Below, piece after piece: positions 1-6,612 of a DNA stretch of 6,916 nt. A program made the translations under genes and the position numbers. The stretch is from NCBI GenBank assembly GCA_003670825.1, contig QWQL01000208.1:1-6916 (forward strand), written 5' to 3'. Each line of letters opens with the position of its first letter. The stretch's first letter is position 1. Under the pieces are notes generated by a model. The model had not been told where the DNA came from. It searched no databases and was given only the letters and a program-made list of their open reading frames with translations. Origin of the DNA: Planctomycetota bacterium (GTDB lineage: Bacteria; Planctomycetota; Planctomycetia; Pirellulales; UBA1268).

Positions 1-1
1 G

Positions 2-694
2 AGCGTGGTCGTGATGGCAGCCCTCGAACCGGCAGCCGAGCCGGGGAGATACGAGGTCACGCTGGCCACAGGATTTGTCATTCACGCCTCGGGGGTCGTT
101 GCCACAAACTTTCATGTAGTGGACGCTCTTGAGTCTCCGGTGCTCGTAGCGATGACGGCGGACGGCGTCGTTTATCCGGTCACAAAGCTGCTGGCCGTGA
201 GCCCGTTCGCCGACCTTGCGATCTGCCAGCTCGACGGGGCCGAAGCCTTGCCGCCCCTGGCCTGCGTGAGCGGTGCGAGGCCCGGCCAGCGAATCCACGC
301 CCTGAGCCACCCCGACGGCGGCCTGTACACGCTCACCGACGGCATTCTCTCGAGGTACTTCGTGCATCGCGCCGACGGGCAGGCGAAGACGATGTTCACC
401 ACCACGGCAGACTTTGCCGTCGGCTCCAGCGGCGGCCCGCTCGTCGACGACCGCGGCAACGTGGTCGGCATGGTATCGAGCACGCTGGCAGTCTATGCGC
501 AGGACGAAGAAGCCGCGGGCCGGCGGCTGCATGAACGACTCGACGACTCTGGCGACGAGCCTGCGGGCGACGAGGCCACGGCCGTGAGTGACGAGCCACT
601 CCTGCCGGGCGATTTTCAGATGGGACTTAATATGTGCGTTCCTGCCGCCGACATCCTCCGGCTGATCGGCGGGGAGGCGTCAGCCGGCCAGTGA
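2..694 (+). CDS. Trypsin-like serine protease, 5'-truncated by window edge
   Basis: This is a chymotrypsin-fold (S1/HtrA-like) serine protease domain, probably acting outside the cytoplasm; the substrate is unknown. Residues are counted from the GTG at position 5. The triad is visible: His37 in TNFHVVDA, Asp70 in SPFADLAI, and Ser142 in VGSSGGPL (GxSGG). The segment GFVIHASGVVATNFHVV is the usual beta-strand run leading to the catalytic His. The reading frame is open to the left edge, and the first visible residues (SVVV) resemble the first strand of the protease domain. The true start and any signal peptide therefore lie outside the window, and the GTG at 5 is unlikely to be the start. Residues about 165-203 form an Asp/Glu-rich stretch between the strand after the Ser motif and a closing segment FQMGLNMCVPAADIL. 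No PDZ domain follows, so it is not a full DegP/DegQ. It converges with the amidohydrolase gene and overlaps its 3' end by 15 bp. The protease call is firm; its role is not known. Confidence 0.88.
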   Translation, partial: SVVVMAALEPAAEPGRYEVTLATGFVIHASGVVATNFHVVDALESPVLVAMTADGVVYPVTKLLAVSPFADLAICQLDGAEALPPLACVSGARPGQRIHALSHPDGGLYTLTDGILSRYFVHRADGQAKTMFTTTADFAVGSSGGPLVDDRGNVVGMVSSTLAVYAQDEEAAGRRLHERLDDSGDEPAGDEATAVSDEPLLPGDFQMGLNMCVPAADILRLIGGEASAGQ

Positions 695-1942
695 CCCGGC
701 GATGACCCGGCCGCCGCGGAGCGTGGCGGTCACCCGTGTGGCGGGATCGACGACGGCGGCAAACGGGTCGCTGTGCCGCATCGCGGGCCGCAGGATGACG
801 AGGTCGGCGGAACGGCCCGGGGCGAGGATGCCGCAGCGACGGTCGAAGCCGAGGGCCCACGCCCCGTTCACGGTGGCCATCCGCACCACTTCCTCGGGTG
901 ATGCGGCATTGGCGGCGACCAGTGCAGCGCACTCGGCGAGCACCGAGAGGTCTGGGTTCGATGCGCGGCTGTCGGTGCCGATCGCGATGCGGAGGCCTGC
1001 ATCGCGAAAGACCCCGACGGGTGGCAGCACGCCCGAAAGGGCCCTGGTGGTTCGCGGGCAGACGGCGATGCACAACCGGTCGCGGTGCCGCGTCAGTCGC
1101 GAGAGCGCCTCGGGGTTGCGGTCGAGGTGCGTGCCATGCACGACGATGCCCCGTGGCCCGCGGGCCAGCAGGGAGATCCATTCGGCGGCAGGTATCAGCA
1201 GCGGGGGATCGGACCGATTCCAGACGCCGAGCGCCTCAAACAGATCCCGAAAGGCACCGCCGCCCGAGGTGAGCAGCTCCTCCTCGGCGATGCTTTCGGC
1301 GAGGTGCAGCGCCGCTGGAAGGCGCACCTGTCTACCCGCAGCCAGCAGCGATCGGCCGAGCCGGGCGGCGACGGAATAGGGGGCGTGCGGCGAAAGGCCT
1401 GCCGGACAGCCGACCGCCAGCAGGCGATGGACGTCTCGCAGGGTTGCCCGGAGGGCGAGCTCTCCGGCAGCCGTCGACAGCCCGAGCGCCTCGCGAAACA
1501 CCCGCAGCCTCGGCCCGCTGGCTGGATAGCCCGCGGCCGGCACGGCCGTCGCGATCTCGCCCACGGCGGTGACGCCGGCGGCAGCGGATTCCCGCAGCCC
1601 GGCGGCAATCGCCGCGTCGACCCGCTCCGCTCCGCCTTCGGCCACCGCCCGCCCCCGCCGAACCGCGATCACGCGGCCGATCCATTCGGGTAGGCCCCCC
1701 GCAGGGTCGAGGGGTGCTCGGACGTCGGAAAACTCGAGGTGCGTGTGGGCATTGACGAGTCCTGGCAGGATCACGCCATCGGGAACGTCCACCACCTGGG
1801 ACTCGCCAGAAGGTTTCCCCTGGCCGATCGCCACGATCCTGCCCCGCCGGATCCGCACCCACCCACCCTCGATCACCGGGCCGCGCATGGGCAGCAGATG
1901 TCCGCCCCGGATCGTCAGGTCAGTACGCCCGCAGCGGTTCAC
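680..1942 (-). CDS. mqnX: Amidohydrolase, probable aminodeoxyfutalosine deaminase (MqnX-type)
   Basis: The 420-residue protein is a metal-dependent deaminase of the amidohydrolase superfamily (ATZ/TRZ, cytosine deaminase-like). The predicted reaction is 6-amino-6-deoxyfutalosine + water to futalosine + ammonia, the third step of the futalosine menaquinone pathway, in the cytoplasm. The expected metal and catalytic motifs occur in order: H66-x-H68 in NAHTHLEFS, SPHAPYS with H186, HLAES with H213 and E216, VHGTHL with H269, CP at 295-296, and D324 in GTDSRASNPDL. The HTHLEFS variant is the form I associate with the Campylobacterota MqnX group. An N-terminal beta segment and the C-terminal GxLAPGRSADLVIL close the usual composite domain. 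The start is a GTG overlapping the mqnC stop (GTGA, 1939-1942), so translation is probably coupled; no Shine-Dalgarno sequence is visible. Family membership is firm. The substrate rests on the neighbouring mqnA and mqnC plus the motif, and another nucleoside or guanine-type deaminase remains possible. Confidence 0.8.
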   Translation of the reverse strand: MNRCGRTDLTIRGGHLLPMRGPVIEGGWVRIRRGRIVAIGQGKPSGESQVVDVPDGVILPGLVNAHTHLEFSDVRAPLDPAGGLPEWIGRVIAVRRGRAVAEGGAERVDAAIAAGLRESAAAGVTAVGEIATAVPAAGYPASGPRLRVFREALGLSTAAGELALRATLRDVHRLLAVGCPAGLSPHAPYSVAARLGRSLLAAGRQVRLPAALHLAESIAEEELLTSGGGAFRDLFEALGVWNRSDPPLLIPAAEWISLLARGPRGIVVHGTHLDRNPEALSRLTRHRDRLCIAVCPRTTRALSGVLPPVGVFRDAGLRIAIGTDSRASNPDLSVLAECAALVAANAASPEEVVRMATVNGAWALGFDRRCGILAPGRSADLVILRPAMRHSDPFAAVVDPATRVTATLRGGRVIAGSLAG

Positions 1943-3093
1943 GGCGTTGTCGTGACGACGGGCAGTTGGCCGGCCCGCGACCGAGTCTGCAGCAGATCGG
2001 CCGTCGGGGTAGGGGGCTCTTCCTCGAAGAGTTCGTAGAACACATTCCGACGGCGTGGGATCCAGCCCAGTTCCGAGATGGCCGACCGCATCTCTTTCAG
2101 CGTGAGATGGTGCACCGTGCCCGCGGCGCTGACGACGTTCTCTTCGAGCATCAGGCTGCCCATGTCATTGGCGCCGTAGAGGAGCGCGAGTTGGCCGATC
2201 TCGCGGCCCTGCGTCACCCAACTCGACTGGATGTTGGCAAAGTTGTCGAGATGGAGCCGGGCCACGGCCTGCGTCTTCAGGTACTCGAAGGCACCTGTGG
2301 GCGGGATGTCATCCATCTCGGTGTTGTCGGGTTGGAACGACCAGCAAATGAAGGCGGTAAATCCGCCGGTCTCGTCCTGAAGTTCGCGAAGCCGGTCGAG
2401 ATGCTCGATCCGTTCAGCATGTGTCTCGATGTGACCAAACATCATCGTGGCCGTGCTGCGGCCGCCCATCCGATGCCATTGCCGATGAACCTCGAGCCAG
2501 TCGTCCGTCATCACCTTGCCACGGGTCATCGCCCCCCGAACCCGGTCGACGAGGATCTCGCCGCCACCACCTGGCAGCGACCCGAGCCCGGCACGGGCCA
2601 GTCGCTCGAGCACCTCGCCCAGTGGCCGCTTCGAGATTTTCGTGAAGTGATAGATCTCCGGGGGTGAAAACCCATGGATGTTGACCTGCGGATAATGCCA
2701 TTTGATATCGCGGAGCAGTTCTTCGTACCACTCCAGGGTGAGCGTGGGATGCAGGCCCCCTTGCATCAGGATTTGGTCGCCGCCAACCGACACCATTTCC
2801 TCGATCTTTTCCAGGATGACCCGCCGCTCCAGCACGTAGCCCTCGGCATGCTTCGGGCCGCGATAAAACGCACAGAAATCGCAGACCGCCGTGCAGATGT
2901 TGGTGTAGTTGATGTTGCGATCGATGTTGTACGTGCGAAAGGGCTCAGGATGGAGCCGTCGAGTGATGGCATCTGCGGCCCGGCCAATCGCTGCGAGGTC
3001 GTGCGACTCGAGAAGTCGCACGGCGTCAGCCGACGAGAGCCGTTTACCGGCAACGACGTTGTCGAGAATCGGTGCAATCGGGCTGACGTTCAT
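1939..3093 (-). CDS. mqnC: Cyclic dehypoxanthinyl futalosine synthase (radical SAM)
   Basis: This 384-residue cytoplasmic radical SAM enzyme is predicted to convert dehypoxanthine futalosine to cyclic dehypoxanthinyl futalosine, the fifth step of the futalosine pathway. The cluster motif C67-x3-C71-x2-C74 sits in YTNICTAVCDFCAFYR and would hold the 4Fe-4S cluster that cleaves SAM. Further MqnC-like segments are DRNINYTN (58-65), MQGGLHP (110-116), HGFSPPEI (140-147), LPGGGGEIL (173-181), TATMMFGHIET (214-224), TGGFTAFI (242-249), SSWVTQG (290-296) and GANDMGSLMLEENVV (307-321). These fit MqnC better than the related MqnE, whose cluster region usually reads NPTNVC with a different spacer. The frame stays open upstream to about 3285, but the ATG at 3093 is chosen because it overlaps the mqnA stop as ATGA and gives the usual family length. 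The last 25 residues (Pro/Thr-rich) look like a nonconserved tail. The mqnX start overlaps the stop. Confidence is high. Confidence 0.93.
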   Translation of the reverse strand: MNVSPIAPILDNVVAGKRLSSADAVRLLESHDLAAIGRAADAITRRLHPEPFRTYNIDRNINYTNICTAVCDFCAFYRGPKHAEGYVLERRVILEKIEEMVSVGGDQILMQGGLHPTLTLEWYEELLRDIKWHYPQVNIHGFSPPEIYHFTKISKRPLGEVLERLARAGLGSLPGGGGEILVDRVRGAMTRGKVMTDDWLEVHRQWHRMGGRSTATMMFGHIETHAERIEHLDRLRELQDETGGFTAFICWSFQPDNTEMDDIPPTGAFEYLKTQAVARLHLDNFANIQSSWVTQGREIGQLALLYGANDMGSLMLEENVVSAAGTVHHLTLKEMRSAISELGWIPRRRNVFYELFEEEPPTPTADLLQTRSRAGQLPVVTTTP

Positions 3094-4022
3094 CGGGCGG
3101 TGGTTCCGGTGGAAGTGGGTGGCACCGATGCCAGCACGGCCGCTGCTCCGCGAGCCTCCCACCGCGGCTGACCGGGAGGCGGCGCGAGGCCAAGGGCCGC
3201 CGCATGCCGCTGAAAGTGTTCGAGGGCAGCGAGTTCCTGCCGCCCCAAATCGTAATGCAGGTTGTCGCGGAGGTAGCTGAGGCACTGCGGGACGGTGAGC
3301 CCGTGCGCCGCGGCTTCAGCAGCCGCGATGGCCGCGAGGTTCGCGCGGCCGGCATCTCGCGCCCCGGCGAGTTGCCGGGAGAGCGGGCCGGTCTCAATGC
3401 CGTCTCGGGCCGCCCAGACGGCGAATACGAACGGCAGCCCGGTCCAGCGGCACCACTCGTCGCCCAGATCCCAGATCAGCTGAAAGGAGCCGACGGCCCG
3501 TTCGGCCGAGCCGCTGGAATCGATCGCGCGATCCCCAATCAGCAGCACGGCGTCCGCCGTGGTGTGGCCGAGGCCTGAGCCGATCGGCAGCACTTCGATC
3601 CGGGGCCGCACGCCATGTCGCGACGCCAAGAGAATGCGGGCCAGCGTGGCACTCGTTCGCGAACCTTCATCCACCGCCAAGGTGGTGACGCGGGCCGGGG
3701 CCGTGCGAAAAAAAAGCTTCACGCTCATCACGGGCCCGCAGCAGCCGATGCAGGCGTCGGACACGATTCGGTAACCGCCCCGCATGACTTCGATGGACGG
3801 GATCAGGGCGACATCCAGCAGGCCGGCGGCGAGGCGGTCGGCGAGTCGGCTGGGGAGGTCGTAGGCCACGTCAACGCCGGCCGCCGCAAGCCCATGCACG
3901 AGAGGCTTCGTGTTGAGGTACTGGACGGCACCTATCCGGAGGGGAAGGCGGCCGCGGACACGAGGGAGGGCTGGTTGGTGGATCATGGGTGGCAAGGAGG
4001 AACGGGCCGGGATTCTCACCAT
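3090..4022 (-). CDS. mqnA: Chorismate dehydratase
   Basis: MqnA dehydrates chorismate to 3-[(1-carboxyvinyl)oxy]benzoate, the first committed step of futalosine-dependent menaquinone synthesis. It has a periplasmic-binding-protein-like fold but works in the cytoplasm. Family motifs, counted from the ATG at 4022, are RIGAVQYLNTKPL (29-41), DVALIPSIE (70-78), the CGPVMSVKLF region (95-104), DEGSRTSATLARILL (118-132), LIGDRAI (161-167) and DLGDEWCRWTGLPFVFAVW (185-203). The length is 310 residues from this start or 298 from an in-frame ATG at 3986 (Met13). Met13 leaves a shorter nonconserved leader before RIGAV, closer to typical MqnA, but neither ATG has a good ribosome binding site, so the start is uncertain. 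The C-terminal tail past about residue 285 is Pro/Ala/Thr-rich. The stop overlaps the mqnC start by 4 bp. Transcription probably begins in the 86-bp gap upstream or reads through from the ABC genes. A run of eight T occurs in codons for KLFF (3708-3715). Confidence 0.93.
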   Translation of the reverse strand: MVRIPARSSLPPMIHQPALPRVRGRLPLRIGAVQYLNTKPLVHGLAAAGVDVAYDLPSRLADRLAAGLLDVALIPSIEVMRGGYRIVSDACIGCCGPVMSVKLFFRTAPARVTTLAVDEGSRTSATLARILLASRHGVRPRIEVLPIGSGLGHTTADAVLLIGDRAIDSSGSAERAVGSFQLIWDLGDEWCRWTGLPFVFAVWAARDGIETGPLSRQLAGARDAGRANLAAIAAAEAAAHGLTVPQCLSYLRDNLHYDLGRQELAALEHFQRHAAALGLAPPPGQPRWEARGAAAVLASVPPTSTGTTAR

Positions 4023-4108
4023 CCCACGGCATTCTCACAACCGCATTTTCCAGCCGGACGTAACCCGCCCGCTCGCAGCCGCCGGGACCCGATTGCAAGC
4101 CAAACCGA
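4023..4108 (-). promoter_or_regulatory. 86-bp intergenic gap upstream of mqnA, possible promoter region
   Basis: This is the only noncoding stretch in the window, between the permease stop (TAG) and the first possible mqnA start. If the mqn genes have their own promoter it should be here. I see no convincing -35/-10 pair: TTACGT with a weak downstream TTGTGA at 17 bp is the best, and it is poor. There is no hairpin followed by a T-run, so no intrinsic terminator for the ABC unit is evident. The octamer GTGAGAAT (coding sense) lies at 4031-4038, just before the mqnA ATG, and recurs at 4012-4019, just inside the gene. Role as a promoter is inferred from position only. Confidence 0.3.
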
Positions 4109-5878
4109 CTACACCTCGAGCCGCCGAAAGGCCCGGAGGCCGAGCACGAGGGGCACGAACGTGGCGGTGAGCCCCAGGATCACCACCAGGATGACGCCGG
4201 CGGTGGCCCCCCAGGGCCCCCCCGCCCAGGCGAGGATGCCGTTTGGGGCGACGACCCCGGACCCCATCGTGTTGGAAATCAGGAACAGGTGCGTCGGCAC
4301 GGCGGCCACCACGACCACCGACATGATGAACAGCGAACTGATCACGAGGCTCAGAGTACCGCCGAATCCGGAGGAGATCTTCGACGGCGATGACTCCCGC
4401 AGGTCTGGCATCCTCGCGCCGAGCCCCACGGCGATGCCCGACAGCCCCATGCAGAGCATCAGGCAGCAGAGTTCGTGCTGGGCGATCAGCCGCCACGGGA
4501 GGCCGAGCATCGAGTCGCTGAGCAGCACCAGCAGGCAGCAGGGCAGCAGGCCCCCCACGAACGAAAACAGGAACTTCGACCAGACGATCTGGTCGCGGTG
4601 CACCGGCAGCAGGCCAAGGATCCAGAACCGCCGGCCCTCGAGGCTGATCATCGGATAGACGAATCGAGTTGTGAACGTCGAGAGAATCAGCCCGACGACG
4701 GCGAGGTTGAGGTAGCCGATCATCGACGCGTACGAGTTGTTGTAGTTGAACGCCCGCAGGTTCACGAAGTAGAGGCCGAGCAGCCCGAAAAAAATTACGA
4801 ACTGGGACCACTGCGAGATGTCCCGTCGGAACAGCCGCAGGTCTTTGACCAACAGCAACCGCAGCGGGCGGCCGGTCGCGAATCCGGCATGGCCGAGCGC
4901 CTGATCGAACCAGCGGAGCCGCCGTTGCCGCCGGGCGGGCATCTCTCCGGAGAGCTGGCTGAAGCCCTTTCGGTAAGCAACACGGGCAAGCCATCCGGCC
5001 AGGAGTCGCAGGGCCAGCGCGTTGGCGACGAGGATCGCGAGGAATGTGAGCGACTCGAAGAGCGCCTGCCCCGCGATCCCGCCCCCCCGGTCGGTGCGGG
5101 CCGCCTCGATCAGGCCGCTGGAGAGCCACCAGCTGGGAAACAGCTTCTGCTCGGTGACGGCCAGCCTCGCGAAGGTCCGCTCGAACCACGCCGCCGACAT
5201 GGCATCGACCTTCGTCTGCGAGAACATCGTCCAGCCCAGCCAGATCGCCGCGACCGCGGCGATCGTCACGCCGATGGTCAGCGCGTGCATCCGCAGGCGG
5301 GTCATCCAGGCCACGAGGGCCATGCAGCAGATGCTGCCCACGGAGGCGGGGATGATCACGAATGAGATCATGAACGGCAGCAGGAGCACAAAGTAGGGCC
5401 ATTCAGCGTGCCGGACCACACCGTAGGCAGTCAGTATCGGGCTGCCGAGCAGCACGAATCCCCAGCTAGAAAACCACAGCGCTTCGCGAAACTTATGGGC
5501 ATGGATCGTCTCTGCCCTCACCGGGAGGGTGAGCAGGAGGCGGGCCTCCGTCGAGCAGTACATCCCGCTGTAGACGAGGATGCCGGTAGAGAACACGAGC
5601 ATCACCATCAGCGACGAGAAGAAGGCGTTGAAGAGCAGCGAGATCACCTCCGCGTGGAGCGCGTCGAGAAAGGAAAATCCCTCGATGAACAGGCCGTAGA
5701 GGGCGGCCCAGAATAGCCCGCTGAGGACCACCACGAGCGTCAGCCGCAGCCGCGCGTCGGTGAGCATTGAGCGGACCGTCTCCCAGGCCAGCGTCGCCCG
5801 CAGTCGCATGAACAGCCGCGACTCATCCTCGAAGGAAAGTAGCCGCACCGCATCAGGCGTGACGGAGCGAATCGTCAT
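4109..5878 (-). CDS. ABC exporter permease, fused two-half type
   Basis: This 589-residue integral inner-membrane protein is presumably the transmembrane subunit of an ABC-2-like exporter, pairing with the ATPase encoded just upstream. The substrate is unknown. About twelve hydrophobic segments are visible, near residues 46-66, 80-104, 134-153, 161-190 (probably two), 199-219, 274-296, 357-373, 388-406, 433-457, 468-487, 507-528 and 558-583. A basic, cytoplasmic-looking linker lies around 300-350 and ends in KDLRLFRRDISQWSQF. Both halves carry a similar cytoplasmic element: E111-x-R with PV-x4-I-x3-KF at 119-130, and E414-x-R with PV-x4-I-x3-KF at 425-436. This suggests an internal duplication or fusion of two permease units, so one chain may form the whole membrane domain. 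The ATG overlaps the ATPase stop (ATGA, 5875-5878), giving strong pairing evidence. The N terminus (1-25) is polar with no cleavable signal. The family is not one I can name precisely; large ABC-2 or 'putative ABC exporter' permeases are closest. Confidence 0.85.
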   Translation of the reverse strand: MTIRSVTPDAVRLLSFEDESRLFMRLRATLAWETVRSMLTDARLRLTLVVVLSGLFWAALYGLFIEGFSFLDALHAEVISLLFNAFFSSLMVMLVFSTGILVYSGMYCSTEARLLLTLPVRAETIHAHKFREALWFSSWGFVLLGSPILTAYGVVRHAEWPYFVLLLPFMISFVIIPASVGSICCMALVAWMTRLRMHALTIGVTIAAVAAIWLGWTMFSQTKVDAMSAAWFERTFARLAVTEQKLFPSWWLSSGLIEAARTDRGGGIAGQALFESLTFLAILVANALALRLLAGWLARVAYRKGFSQLSGEMPARRQRRLRWFDQALGHAGFATGRPLRLLLVKDLRLFRRDISQWSQFVIFFGLLGLYFVNLRAFNYNNSYASMIGYLNLAVVGLILSTFTTRFVYPMISLEGRRFWILGLLPVHRDQIVWSKFLFSFVGGLLPCCLLVLLSDSMLGLPWRLIAQHELCCLMLCMGLSGIAVGLGARMPDLRESSPSKISSGFGGTLSLVISSLFIMSVVVVAAVPTHLFLISNTMGSGVVAPNGILAWAGGPWGATAGVILVVILGLTATFVPLVLGLRAFRRLEV

Positions 5879-6612
5879 GACTCACGGCTGCGGGAGGAAG
5901 TGACCTCGAGGTAGAGGTGCTCCAGTGTCGTGGACTCGAGCGACATCTGCTCGCGCAGCTCGGCGATGGTTCCCAGGAACCGCAGCTGCCCGCGAACCAT
6001 GATGCCGACCCGGTCGGCCATCTCCTCGGCCATCGCCAGCGTATGGGTCGACATGAACACGGTCATGCCCTCACGGGTACGGGCCGACAGGAGGTCCTTC
6101 ACGATTCGAACGCTCCGCGGGTCGAGGCCCACCATCGGCTCATCGAGGACGAGCACGTCGGGATCGTGGAGGAGTGAGGCGGCAAACACGAGCCGCTGCT
6201 TCATGCCGAGGGAGTAACTCTCTGCGAGGTCGTCGGCAAACTCACCGAGTTCGAAGTGTTCGATCTCGCGATCGATCCGTGACGTGGCCAACCGCCGTGG
6301 CATGCCGAACATGTCGGCGATGAACCAGAGAAACTCCCGGCCGGTGAGCTTGTCGTAGAGGCAGGGCTCGTCGGGCACGTATCCCATGTGCAGGTGGGCG
6401 GCCCGCGGATCCTTCACCAGGTCGTGACCGCAGACCCGGACGGCGCCCCGCGATGGGTGGAGCAGTCCGACGAGCATCCTGATCGTGGTGGTCTTGCCCG
6501 CGCCGTTGGGGCCGAGCAGGGCGAACAGTTCGCCCCGCGGGATCGCGAGCGTCAGGTCCGACACGGCGGTCTTCGGGCCATAGGTCCGGGTGACGTGATC
6601 GAACTCGATCAT
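5875..6612 (-). CDS. ABC transporter ATP-binding protein
   Basis: This 245-residue ATPase is predicted to power the permease encoded immediately downstream. All nucleotide-binding motifs are present: Walker A GPNGAGKT (34-41), signature YSLGMKQR (133-140, a common ABC-2 exporter form of LSGGQ), Walker B VLVLDEP (153-159) with D157 and E158, D-loop GLDP (162-165), and the switch histidine H190 in STH. At the Q-loop the sequence is GYVPDEPCLYDKLTGRE (78-94), where Asp replaces the usual Gln or Glu; the xPDEPxLYxxLTG pattern is typical of ATPases of this exporter type. The ATG at 6612 is chosen because MIEFDHVTRTYG is the normal N terminus, it overlaps the upstream gene's stop as ATGA (6609-6612), and a GAGGA lies 10 nt upstream. 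The frame is open further upstream but that extension is not domain-like. The C-terminal part after about 215 is a short helix region. Substrate cannot be told from the ATPase. Confidence 0.93.
   Translation of the reverse strand: MIEFDHVTRTYGPKTAVSDLTLAIPRGELFALLGPNGAGKTTTIRMLVGLLHPSRGAVRVCGHDLVKDPRAAHLHMGYVPDEPCLYDKLTGREFLWFIADMFGMPRRLATSRIDREIEHFELGEFADDLAESYSLGMKQRLVFAASLLHDPDVLVLDEPMVGLDPRSVRIVKDLLSARTREGMTVFMSTHTLAMAEEMADRVGIMVRGQLRFLGTIAELREQMSLESTTLEHLYLEVTSSRSRES

Noticed and set aside
1085..1693. + strand frame of 202 codons opposite the amidohydrolase
   Set aside because: It is antisense to the conserved deaminase motifs, with Arg/Gly/Gln-rich content and no domain signal.
1939..3093. 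Assignment of the radical SAM gene as MqnE
   Set aside because: DRNINYTN before the cluster, the CxxxCxxCAFYR spacing, TATMMFGHIET and SWVTQG segments match MqnC better.
3094..3285. Upstream extension of the mqnC frame
   Set aside because: The extra 64 residues are Arg/Pro/Ala-rich and lie over the mqnA 3' end; the ATGA overlap at 3090-3093 and normal family length favour the shorter start.
4217..4223. C7 tract near the permease 3' end as a possible frameshift site
   Set aside because: The frame reads normally through it as Gly/Pro codons, the C-terminal membrane segment follows in frame, and such runs are expected at this GC content.
3615..4658. 347-codon + strand frame across mqnA, the gap and the permease end
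   Set aside because: It lies opposite well-supported genes, is low in hydrophobic residues, and shows no recognisable motifs.
4475..5365. Long open + strand frame of 296 codons opposite the permease, rich in Glu, Gln, Pro and Arg
   Set aside because: It mirrors the permease: the complement of codons for hydrophobic residues reads as charged and polar ones. The - strand frame has membrane segments, a coupled start and an ATPase partner.
4035..5402. Long - strand frame of 455 codons in another phase over the permease
   Set aside because: Its translation is Arg/Pro/Ala-rich with no domain pattern, typical of an off-phase frame in high-GC coding DNA.
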